Shown here: positions 5,940-12,418 of the stretch, piece by piece
How the letters are laid out: each line of letters starts with the position of its first letter
How positions within the stretch are numbered: position 1 is the stretch's first letter
DNA from: JAGXIT01 sp049293335
GTDB taxonomy: Bacteria > Patescibacteriota > Saccharimonadia > Saccharimonadales > UBA4665
DNA: 12,437 nucleotides
NCBI GenBank assembly: GCA_049293335.1
Contig: JBATSO010000076.1
Coordinates: forward strand, 1-12,437
Direction: 5' to 3'
Program-made: the position numbers and the translations under genes
Notes under the pieces: generated by a model
What the model saw: only the letters and a program-made list of their open reading frames with translations
Databases searched by the model: none
What the model was told of the DNA's origin: nothing

Positions 5940-6130
5940 ATACGGGGGCGACCTTTATCCCTATACAGGGGCTTATGGGAACCCAAAAAATCTGAGGGGG
6001 TGGGGGTACATCTCTACATCTCACTAGCTACTTATCGCTCTCATTCATTCCTTCACTTCTCCTCACTCTATGAGGATGAATAGGGTGGTAAGCAAGCTGT
6101 TGCTGCGAGACTCACTTTAGCATTAGCGAT

Positions 6131-6159
6131 TTGCCCACATAAGCATTTGATTGTATATA
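6131..6159 (+). promoter_or_regulatory. Promoter of the Shedu-Pycsar operon
   Basis: TTGCCC (6131-6136), a 17-base spacer and TATATA (6154-6159). The predicted start near 6166 leaves a leader of about 16-25 bases. The preceding 5940-6130 holds no gene that I can support. Confidence 0.55.
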
Positions 6160-6181
6160 GTGCTCTAACAGCCTAAAATGA

Positions 6182-7417
6182 ATGCTAGATATGGAAGAGT
6201 ATATTGACCTCACTAACCCCGACACAGACCTAGCTGCCTTCTCTATACGTGCTGAGGGCTTTAACTGCAAGCTATGTGACTACAATGACAAACCGTACAA
6301 GGGCTTCCTGCTTGCGAAAAGTGACAAGGGGCAAGCGTATACAATCTGTGATGTTGACTTCCAGTGGTCGAAAAGTGATAAAACTTATCCAGCACGTATT
6401 AGGTTCAGACGTACTGATGCTAATCTTCAGGACAAGAAGGTAAGCAGGAACCAGGAATATGCAACAGTTTCGTTTGAAGGCGGTAAAGATGGTTACCGTG
6501 AGCTTTGGGAAATGATTGCCTTCCTCTCAAAGTTTAAAGAGGTCGTTGACATGTCCAAGTTCTTTAGTCGATATCAAGTTGTAACCAAAGAAAACGTTGT
6601 CAGCGACCTTAAAAAGCGTCAGGTTAGTGACCGAATGCTAGAGATTGCCGAGTATGTCGAGAAGGCTGGCTTGAGCGATGGCGATATGTCCGAGCTGCTA
6701 GCACTACGTGGCAGGAAGCAAGACGTTGCTGTTTTTTATAAGCTCCTACATGACATCGATGGCGAGAGAGCCACTTACCGCAAAGAGCACGGTACAGATA
6801 TTAAGGGTGCTGGTGCCGAGGCAATCTGGCATCACTTCCTTAAAAATCACCAGTGGATATTCGGGTTGAGTCTTACACTGCGGTTTATGGAAGACTTCGC
6901 TGACGAGCAGTCGGTAGGTGTTGCCGATACAGAAAATCACGGCAGCCCTCAAGTTGATATGCTCGGCTTCAGTGACTACACGGTTCTCATAGAGCTTAAA
7001 ACACCTGAGACGGACATGTTCACCGACTCTAAGTCCAAGAATGCCCGAGCAAATACCTGGTCGTTTAGTAACGAGTTCATAGAAGGCTTCAGCCAGTGTC
7101 TTGCCCAGAAGACAGACTGGGAAAAGTCATCAAGCATCAAGGACTTGACTAAGGACGGCGTTAGCTTAGACCGTGGCGTAATAAGAACCATTGACCCGCA
7201 AGCAATATTTATTGTTGGCAACAAGGAGCGAGAGATACCAAGGGACTCACGGCTCGTGGACGTATTAACTAAGCGAGATACGCTTGAGCGATTCATCAAG
7301 AACAATAGAAACGTGAACATCATCTCTTATGACGAGTTGTACGTTAGAGCCTGTCACATCGCTCAAGAAGAGCCGCTTGACGCACCTGCAGCCATAGAAA
7401 TAGACGACATTTGGTAG
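6182..7417 (+). CDS. sduA: Shedu-family (DUF4263) anti-phage nuclease
   Basis: A protein of 411 residues. The C-terminal half is the Shedu nuclease domain (about 205-390). FLKNHQWIFG at 219-228 is the family lead-in. PQVDML with D259 and VLIELKTPE with E271 and K273 form a PD-(D/E)xK active site, followed by a helix FIEGFSQCLAQ with Q305. The N-terminal 200 residues are a variable region expected to sense or regulate. Known Shedu proteins act alone as oligomeric nucleases that restrict phage. The length is close to that of known SduA. The start could instead be the ATG at 6191; neither has a Shine-Dalgarno. It is followed after 12 bases by the cyclase gene, implying one transcript. Confidence 0.88.
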   Translation: MLDMEEYIDLTNPDTDLAAFSIRAEGFNCKLCDYNDKPYKGFLLAKSDKGQAYTICDVDFQWSKSDKTYPARIRFRRTDANLQDKKVSRNQEYATVSFEGGKDGYRELWEMIAFLSKFKEVVDMSKFFSRYQVVTKENVVSDLKKRQVSDRMLEIAEYVEKAGLSDGDMSELLALRGRKQDVAVFYKLLHDIDGERATYRKEHGTDIKGAGAEAIWHHFLKNHQWIFGLSLTLRFMEDFADEQSVGVADTENHGSPQVDMLGFSDYTVLIELKTPETDMFTDSKSKNARANTWSFSNEFIEGFSQCLAQKTDWEKSSSIKDLTKDGVSLDRGVIRTIDPQAIFIVGNKEREIPRDSRLVDVLTKRDTLERFIKNNRNVNIISYDELYVRACHIAQEEPLDAPAAIEIDDIW

Positions 7418-7429
7418 AATGGTAATAAT

Positions 7430-8167
7430 ATGTCACATAAAGCAAACTTTGATGTAGTACGGGAGCTGTTGAAGAACAATTACACGTTCACCACAGGCAC
7501 TAGCATTCCATTTAAGAAGGACTTAACCTTCGATAATAAGTACAAGAAAATAGAAAATGCTGTAGTGGTTTACCTAGACATGCGACACTCACGTAAAATC
7601 ATGTTTGAGCAGAACGAGTACAAGAGCCTCAAGACACACCGAGCATTTCTACAGGCATTTATCTCGTCTATGGACTATCATGATGGGCGTTTTAGAAGCT
7701 TTAATGGTGACGGAGCACTCGCATTCTTCAACGGCAACCATGCACCCTCCAGGGCAGTCAGAGCATGTATGGACTTCAAGAAGTATGTCAGCGAGATGAA
7801 TGCTATCTTGAGCGAGAAGGGTTATATGGAGGTTGACTATGGCGTGGGGGTGGCACGTGGCACTATCTATGTAGCAAAAAGTGGTAGAAAAGGTGCAAAC
7901 GACACTAGACAAGACCTCGTATGGGTCGGCTACCCTACTTACTTGGCGGTTGCATTAAGTGATAAAGGGAGAAAATCCTACAATACCTGGATATCCAAGT
8001 CCGTCTACGCCGAGATAAAATCAGAGGATAGCGAGGTGTCTTATAACTTACTGACCGATGACAAGACTGGGGTGAGCATTTGGAATGAAGAAAGCATAAC
8101 CATGACAAACGGTGATGTTCAGAAGGTCTACAAAACCAGCTACCAATTTAACGTGACACTGAACTAA
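7430..8167 (+). CDS. pycC: Pycsar-type nucleotide cyclase (PycC-like)
   Basis: A class III nucleotidyl cyclase of 245 residues made of a single catalytic domain. The two metal-binding aspartates are D50 in VVVYLDMRHS and D94 in FNGDGALAFF. DYGVGVARGTIYV (136-148) is the central beta-alpha segment, and VWVGYPTYLAVALSDKG (164-180) corresponds to the region that usually carries the catalytic Asn and Arg. Here Tyr171 and Ala175 seem to occupy those places, so the active site is non-standard. Pycsar cyclases make cCMP or cUMP in response to phage. The base specificity cannot be read safely here. The Pycsar assignment rests mainly on the partner: the stop codon overlaps the ATG of the membrane effector by one base (TAATG). 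Confidence 0.85.
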   Translation: MSHKANFDVVRELLKNNYTFTTGTSIPFKKDLTFDNKYKKIENAVVVYLDMRHSRKIMFEQNEYKSLKTHRAFLQAFISSMDYHDGRFRSFNGDGALAFFNGNHAPSRAVRACMDFKKYVSEMNAILSEKGYMEVDYGVGVARGTIYVAKSGRKGANDTRQDLVWVGYPTYLAVALSDKGRKSYNTWISKSVYAEIKSEDSEVSYNLLTDDKTGVSIWNEESITMTNGDVQKVYKTSYQFNVTLN

Positions 8168-8643
8168 TGAAAGACCCTGAGCTACTTGAATTACTAAATA
8201 GAAATGTCGACTTTATAAAGCAAGCCGATACGAAGGCGGGATATGCCTCGACCGTGCTGTTTGTTGTTGTTGGCTTTCTCATTAGCAAGTCGGCACTCTT
8301 CACTGACCACTTGAGTTCACTGGCATGCCTCGTGCTACTACTTATGCTTGCCACACTAATAACCACCGTAATCTTTAGGGGTATTTTTCCAACGATTGAT
8401 AGTTCACTCACAAAAAAGTCGAACATCTACTTTGGCAGTATAGCCTCCAAGTCATTTAGGCAGTTTAAGAAGCAGGCTGAAGCAATGAGTTCCAAGACCT
8501 ACCACGCCGAGCTACTCGCACAAGTGTATGTTACTTCGGAGATTGCGAAAGCAAAGATGGTTAACGTGAAGAGGGCAGCATTTTGGTTACTGGTTTTTGT
8601 ACTTCTAACAGGCATAGCTACTATTATCGCAAAGTATTATTAA
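8167..8643 (+). CDS. pycTM: Pycsar transmembrane effector (PycTM-like)
   Basis: A protein of 158 residues with the family layout. A short cytoplasmic N-terminus ends in the motif ADTKAGYAS (20-28). Two membrane helices follow (about 26-45 and 49-71), then a cytoplasmic helical region with IYFGSIAS (87-94) and YHAELLAQVYVTSEIAKAK (112-130), and a final membrane helix (about 137-156). In known systems binding of the cyclic pyrimidine nucleotide triggers membrane damage and abortive infection. It is translationally coupled to the cyclase. The DTKAG and FG-I-S motifs and the helix order match the Pycsar effector domain family. Confidence 0.88.
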   Translation: MKDPELLELLNRNVDFIKQADTKAGYASTVLFVVVGFLISKSALFTDHLSSLACLVLLLMLATLITTVIFRGIFPTIDSSLTKKSNIYFGSIASKSFRQFKKQAEAMSSKTYHAELLAQVYVTSEIAKAKMVNVKRAAFWLLVFVLLTGIATIIAKYY

Positions 8644-8823
8644 GTTGTAGCGGAGCTGCAAGCTGTTTAAGGGATAGCAGGGGGCATAGTGGCAACGATA
8701 GAAGCCTGGTGTAAGTCCCAGCCCTTACTGAGACAGTAGGTACTCCTTGTATGGAACTGCCAAAATATCACGCCAACGGCTTATCTCCGCCCCTATTTCG
8801 TGTAACTTTTCGCCCACGTATCG
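8644..8823 (+). other. Untranslated region after the Pycsar operon
   Basis: No gene can be supported here. TAAGGG (about 8667-8672) can pair with CCCTTA (about 8722-8727) around a small CTGG/CCAG hairpin with loop TGTAAGTC, faintly like a tRNA T arm. No anticodon arm is present. It may be the 3' untranslated region of the operon, which ends at the hairpin at 8824-8867. Confidence 0.35.
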
Positions 8824-8867
8824 CACCACATAAAGAGTCTCACGAAAGTGAGGCTTTTTATATGGTG
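8824..8867 (+). terminator. Intrinsic terminator of the Shedu-Pycsar operon
   Basis: A 20-base stem (8824-8843 with 8848-8867) has one mismatch and two G-U pairs around a GAAA tetraloop. The core stem is GTCTCAC-GAAA-GTGAGGC followed by TTTTT. It is also partly usable on the other strand. Confidence 0.75.
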
Positions 8868-8875
8868 TGATGTGA

Positions 8876-8996
8876 AAGATTCTAACGCCTGGCCGAGTAG
8901 AGGCCAGGGTGATAAATGCCAGTGGCATTTCGTAAGGGAATCTTCTAGGTCAGGCTGTGCCTGACGCCGTGAAGTTTCGGGCCTGCTTAAGGTAGG
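8876..8996 (+). other. Structured right arm of the island, related to the tRNA-associated segments
   Basis: AAGATTC (8876-8882) pairs with GAATCTT (8938-8944), enclosing CCTGGCC/GGCCAGG (8888-8908) and AAATGCC-AGT-GGCATTT (8914-8930). The block GTGA-N5-GCCAGTGGC-N4-CGTAAGGG (8909-8938) lines up base for base in spacing with 3055-3084. Further hairpins are GTCAGGC-TGT-GCCTGAC (8949-8965) and GCC...TTTCG...GGC (8966-8982). The tRNA-Gly 3'-end copy follows at once. It may be an attachment arm or the end of a structured RNA. Confidence 0.5.
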
Positions 8997-9016
8997 TAGA
9001 GTCCCCTCACCCGCAC
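8997..9016. repeat. attR-like copy of the tRNA-Gly 3' end
   Basis: Identical over 20 bases to 3262-3281, with different flanks on both sides. No 5' tRNA half precedes it. DNA to the right (from 9017) should be the sequence originally downstream of tRNA-Gly. Confidence 0.8.
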
Positions 9017-9072
9017 AACGAAAACACTTTGTACATCAAAAACCCGCAAAAAACTAAATTTGCAAAATCTCT

Positions 9073-9168
9073 ATCTGTTACAGGCCAGGCCTGTATGAAC
9101 CTGTATAATCATTATTTCTCGCGTATTCACTCTGTGAGCGCGAGAAAAATGATATAATTGTAACAGAT
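9073..9168 (+). promoter_or_regulatory. Promoter-operator region of the restriction-modification operon
   Basis: Two -10 boxes are visible: TATAAT at 9104-9109, and TGATATAAT at 9150-9158 (extended), only ten bases before the methyltransferase ATG. Between them is a 9-bp dyad TTTCTCGCG (9115-9123) with CGCGAGAAA (9139-9147). The whole region is bracketed by a perfect 10-base inverted repeat, ATCTGTTACA (9073-9082) and TGTAACAGAT (9159-9168). The right half overlaps the start of the message. This layout suggests repression, perhaps by the methyltransferase itself, as no separate controller gene is seen. A transcript from the second promoter would be nearly leaderless. Confidence 0.5.
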
Positions 9169-10191
9169 ATGGGGTATCTGGATATAATCAATCAATTAGT
9201 ACCTGACATCTCTCGAGAAGAGGTCGTATTAGATTTGTTCGCTGGTACGGGTGGACTTGCTCTAGGTTTTGAGGCGGCAGGCTTTAAGACGATTGGCATG
9301 GAGTTCGATAAAAACTGCGTTGCAACCTACAACAAAAATCTACACGGCGAAAATATCTTTACGACTATCACGACTGAAACTGTCTTTCCGAAAGTAGATA
9401 TCATCATTGGAGGCCCACCGTGTCAGCCTTTTAGCGTCGGTGGCAATCAAAAAGGCAATGACGACTTAAGGAACGGTTTTCCGGCATTTATCGAGGCAGT
9501 GCGACAAGTTCGCCCTAAGATATTCATGTTTGAAAATGTCAGAGGCATGACATACAAAAACAAACAATACCTCGACTCTGTACTTGAAGAATTGGAAGAA
9601 CTTGGCTATACAATTTCGGCAGGAGTTCTTCGGGCAGATGATTATGGTGTGCCGCAAAAAAGACATCGTTTTGTTGCGCTTGGCACTCGCCTTTCGGCTC
9701 CCATAGGCTTTCCACCACCAAAAAGTCCGCATCAGCACACTGCGGGCGATGCCATTGGCGACTTGTATTCTCAATTTGATGACAATTCTCGCTTCTTAAC
9801 ACCAAGCCAAGACACATACATCGCAAAATATGAAAAGGCGTCAAAGTGTGCGCGTCCTCGCGATATTTATCTAAACGAACCCGTACGTACTGTAACATGT
9901 CGTAATCTTGCGGGTGCAACGGGAGATATGTTACGCGTTAAATTGAAAGATGGGCGCCGACGTAGGGTCACAGTCAAGGAAGCTGCTAGGCTTCAGTCTT
10001 TCCCTGACTGGTTTATTTTTGAAGGTGCAGAGTCCAGTGTTTTCAACCAGATAGGGAACGCCGTACCTCCACTACTTGCTTTCTCTATAGCAAACCATAT
10101 GATAAGTTACCTAGACGACCAGAAGGCCCACTCCTTCATACACGGAAATTACACTAGAGATAAACAGGAAAGGCTGGCACTGACAGTATGA
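9169..10191 (+). CDS. DNA (cytosine-5)-methyltransferase
   Basis: A protein of 340 residues with all main C5-methyltransferase motifs in order. Motif I is DLFAGTGGLALGFE (22-35, AdoMet binding). Motif IV is GGPPCQPFS (81-89) with nucleophile C85. Motif VI is ENV (122-124). Motif VIII is QKRHR (163-167). Motif IX is EAARLQSFP (271-279), and motif X is QIGNAVPP (295-301). The target-recognition region between VIII and IX is short (about 175-260). It transfers a methyl group to cytosine 5 in the recognition site of the adjoining endonuclease. No Shine-Dalgarno precedes the ATG. Its stop codon overlaps the next gene's start (ATGA). Confidence 0.96.
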   Translation: MGYLDIINQLVPDISREEVVLDLFAGTGGLALGFEAAGFKTIGMEFDKNCVATYNKNLHGENIFTTITTETVFPKVDIIIGGPPCQPFSVGGNQKGNDDLRNGFPAFIEAVRQVRPKIFMFENVRGMTYKNKQYLDSVLEELEELGYTISAGVLRADDYGVPQKRHRFVALGTRLSAPIGFPPPKSPHQHTAGDAIGDLYSQFDDNSRFLTPSQDTYIAKYEKASKCARPRDIYLNEPVRTVTCRNLAGATGDMLRVKLKDGRRRRVTVKEAARLQSFPDWFIFEGAESSVFNQIGNAVPPLLAFSIANHMISYLDDQKAHSFIHGNYTRDKQERLALTV

Positions 10192-11168
10192 GCAAAAGAA
10201 AAACAAAAGCAACTCAAAGACTAATCTCTATAGCAGACCACATCCTTCAGTCTATCGGTTTTCCTGTTGAAGATTTAACCCCAAGACGTCGCGAGCGTAT
10301 TGCGATGGCTTTACTCGCGACAGCGAACATTAGAAATAGCGATGAGCTTCATAGCCCTAAAACAACCGACGACGGTGTTGTTATGAAGACCAGAGATATT
10401 ATTAGCTTCCTCAATACACACTTTGGCGAATCTATATCCTCAGGCTCGTATGACGATATACGCCGTAAAGATCTAAAACTATTGGTAATCGGCGGAATAG
10501 TGAAACGAACCAATGAAAACCTTGCACGCAACGACTCTACTAGAGGATATGCGCTCAATCCTTTAGTAGCGCCTCTATTTCAGACATTCGGTACAGAGAA
10601 TTTTCAGTTAGCCGTTAATGAATTTACAAAAACTCACACTTCCGTGGGCGAATTACTCGACAGGTCACGCGATATAGTCAAGATTCCAATACATATTGAA
10701 GGCGAATCACTAGAGTTTTCAAATGGAGAACATAACTTACTTCAAAAAGCCATTATTGAAGAGTTTCTACCAATTTACGGATACGAACCAGAAGTGTTGT
10801 ACGTCGGCGACACCGCCGATAAGTACCTTTACCTCAAACAAGATAGACTCGACGCTCTGGGCTTTTTCAAGCTAGATCATGGGGAGTTGCCTGACATAGT
10901 TGCTTATTCAAAGAGTAAAAACTGGCTATACCTTGTAGAGGCGGTTCATTCGTCTGGACCTATCTCGGAAACAAGACTCTTAGAGTTAAAGAAGCTTACG
11001 AAAGGCTGTGAAGCAGACATCGTATACGTTACCGCATTTCTCGATAGAAACACATTCCGCACTTGGGTAAAAGATATCGCCTGGGAAACCGAAGTCTGGA
11101 TTGCAGATAATCCCACACATCTTATTCACTTCAATGGCGACAAATTTATGGGGCCTTATGTATCGTAG
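10188..11168 (+). CDS. BsuBI/PstI-family type II restriction endonuclease
   Basis: A protein of 326 residues, close to the family's usual length. The N-terminal part (about 1-150) is a helical domain. The C-terminal part (about 175-325) matches the BsuBI/PstI family closely. Matches are EHNLLQKAIIEEFLP (181-195), VLYVGDTADK (203-212), LPDIVAY with P235 and D236, WLYLVEAVHSSGPIS (246-260) with E251, VYVTAF (279-284), IAWETEVWIAD (297-307) and IHFNGDKFMGPY (313-324). It should cut double-stranded DNA with a PD-(D/E)xK-type site. PstI and BsuBI cut CTGCAG, but the site here is unknown. Its start overlaps the methyltransferase stop, so the two are translationally coupled. Confidence 0.95.
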   Translation: MSKRKTKATQRLISIADHILQSIGFPVEDLTPRRRERIAMALLATANIRNSDELHSPKTTDDGVVMKTRDIISFLNTHFGESISSGSYDDIRRKDLKLLVIGGIVKRTNENLARNDSTRGYALNPLVAPLFQTFGTENFQLAVNEFTKTHTSVGELLDRSRDIVKIPIHIEGESLEFSNGEHNLLQKAIIEEFLPIYGYEPEVLYVGDTADKYLYLKQDRLDALGFFKLDHGELPDIVAYSKSKNWLYLVEAVHSSGPISETRLLELKKLTKGCEADIVYVTAFLDRNTFRTWVKDIAWETEVWIADNPTHLIHFNGDKFMGPYVS

Positions 11169-11185
11169 ATAGCTCGCAGATTGGC

Positions 11186-11214
11186 TTGAGTGCGCAGAGA
11201 TGATAAAATAATAT
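11186..11214 (+). promoter_or_regulatory. Putative promoter of the coiled-coil membrane protein
   Basis: TTGAGT (11186-11191), a 17-base spacer and TAATAT (11209-11214). The predicted start is near 11221. A GGTGGG lies about 14 bases before the ATG, too far for an ideal ribosome-binding site. Confidence 0.45.
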
Positions 11215-11239
11215 CAAAGCGGTGGGATAAATAAAGTAT

Positions 11240-12313
11240 ATGCCTACTTTTCGTGACCCACTATACCATTACTCTGAAATTACGGAGTCAAATTCACTCG
11301 ATCCGAGGATTGAGAACTTTTTCAATCTCAATGATATAGCTGCTTTCGAAGAGGCTATTCGTAACTTGGTTGAGATTCGCAAGGTTCTCTCGGTTGCCAA
11401 CTCTATAGGTCGCTTGGCCGAAGTTAGCTATCGCGAGCAATTCACACAGGCGGTCCAGTGGCTCAACAAGCAAATTCCTCTCACTAGCTTTACATCCGTG
11501 CCTCAAATTACAAACTACACAGATATAGATGAGACGGCAGCTTCTAATTTCAACTCCTACGTATCTCAGCTCAAAAGCTATCTTTCAAGTCAAGCGTTAT
11601 ATCAGCAAATTCAGATCATGCAGGGTGTGATTCAGAATCAGATTGTTTCTGACATCTCGGACAAAGTTGTAGCACCGATAACCGAAGATTTTAGCCGCCA
11701 TTTACTTGATTCGAAATCTGATGTTACCGAATCAATGGAGCAGACAAAACAAGCTAATGAGTCCCAATTGAACAAGGTTTTCAACGATCAGCTCTCGTCT
11801 ATTAGGGCTACCGGCCAAGAGGCAATTTCCCAATTCGAACAAGCTCGCGCACTCGCTAATTGGAGCGAGTTTTACGCTCAAAAAGTTAAAGACTACAAGC
11901 TGATGGTCTACGGGAGACAGTATCAAAAAAGGTCTTTGCATGATAAACTCACGAGTTTTAGGACGTATCGAAAAAGCCTTGGTTGGAAGACGAGGATAAA
12001 AACTATCATGCAAGTACGACATGGCGTCGCTCGCTGCGCGTCGGAAGTTAGCTCTTATTTGTTGTCGCGACTTACCTCCTATTCGGGAAAGCGAACTTTG
12101 TGGTTCAGCTTGTTGGCGTTGGGTGTGCTGGCTACTGTGTTCGTTAATATTGCTTCGATTTATGATGCGAATAACCTATTTGGTATGGACTTTACAAAAC
12201 TACGCCCTACACATAACGATACACAATTGTTTGCAAAGATATTTGTATATATAGGCGCATTTCTTATACCTACACTTGGCTACTCGTTCGCAAACAAAAA
12301 TTATCGTATATAA
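11240..12313 (+). CDS. Hypothetical coiled-coil protein with two C-terminal membrane helices
   Basis: I do not recognise this 357-residue protein. The N-terminal 280 residues are soluble and mainly helical, with Gln/Ser/Glu-rich stretches (about 105-205) likely to form coiled coils. A basic region (about 228-285) precedes a membrane helix WFSLLALGVLATVFVNIASI (288-307). A second helix, AKIFVYIGAFLIPTLGYSFA (332-351), is followed by a short basic tail. There is no signal peptide, so the large domain is probably cytoplasmic, like a membrane-tethered sensor or effector. It lies 71 bases after the endonuclease on the same strand with its own possible promoter. Being beside defence genes hints at, but does not show, a defence role. 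Confidence 0.8.
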   Translation: MPTFRDPLYHYSEITESNSLDPRIENFFNLNDIAAFEEAIRNLVEIRKVLSVANSIGRLAEVSYREQFTQAVQWLNKQIPLTSFTSVPQITNYTDIDETAASNFNSYVSQLKSYLSSQALYQQIQIMQGVIQNQIVSDISDKVVAPITEDFSRHLLDSKSDVTESMEQTKQANESQLNKVFNDQLSSIRATGQEAISQFEQARALANWSEFYAQKVKDYKLMVYGRQYQKRSLHDKLTSFRTYRKSLGWKTRIKTIMQVRHGVARCASEVSSYLLSRLTSYSGKRTLWFSLLALGVLATVFVNIASIYDANNLFGMDFTKLRPTHNDTQLFAKIFVYIGAFLIPTLGYSFANKNYRI

Positions 12314-12352
12314 CCCCAGCTTCACATAAGAGTCTCCTCTTCGTTTGAGTAG

Positions 12353-12386
12353 ATAACAGGGCGTTAGCCCTGTTATTCTGTTTGTA
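12353..12386 (+). terminator. Hairpin terminator after the membrane-protein gene
   Basis: A perfect 10-bp stem ATAACAGGGC/GCCCTGTTAT around a GTTA loop, followed by a broken T tract (TCTGTTTGT). Confidence 0.65.
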
Positions 12387-12418
12387 CTAACAAAACAAAC
12401 ATAAAAGGAGACACTACT

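Larger units (their letters stand above)
3262..9016. mobile_element. Integrated defence island at tRNA-Gly
   Basis: About 5.7 kb lies between 20-base direct repeats, with an integrase-type serine recombinase at the left end reading toward attL. The cargo is a 53-residue gene, structured RNAs, an unknown gene and the Shedu-Pycsar operon. The tRNA is left intact at the left end and only its 3' copy is at the right, the expected result of integration. No replication or transfer genes are visible, so it is a small integrative element and not a conjugative one. Confidence 0.75.

Noticed and set aside
6849..6855. Another CCAGTGG inside the Shedu gene
   Set aside because: It is not at the tip of a hairpin and is in a conserved coding stretch, so it is a chance match.
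8725..8928. Minus-strand frame of 67 codons
   Set aside because: It runs across the operon terminator and the structured right arm of the island. Pairing constraints explain the sequence better than coding.
3031..9016. Group I intron in a split tRNA-Gly (5' half at 3031, 3' half at 8997)
   Set aside because: The two pieces lack the anticodon arm, the intact tRNA-Gly lies between them, and no P3-P8 core of a group I intron could be found. Integration duplicates explain the right copy.
8876..9016. Integron attC site or tmRNA
   Set aside because: No paired RYYYAAC/GTTRRRY ends were found for attC. For tmRNA there is no tag reading frame, no 5' acceptor strand, and the length is too short.
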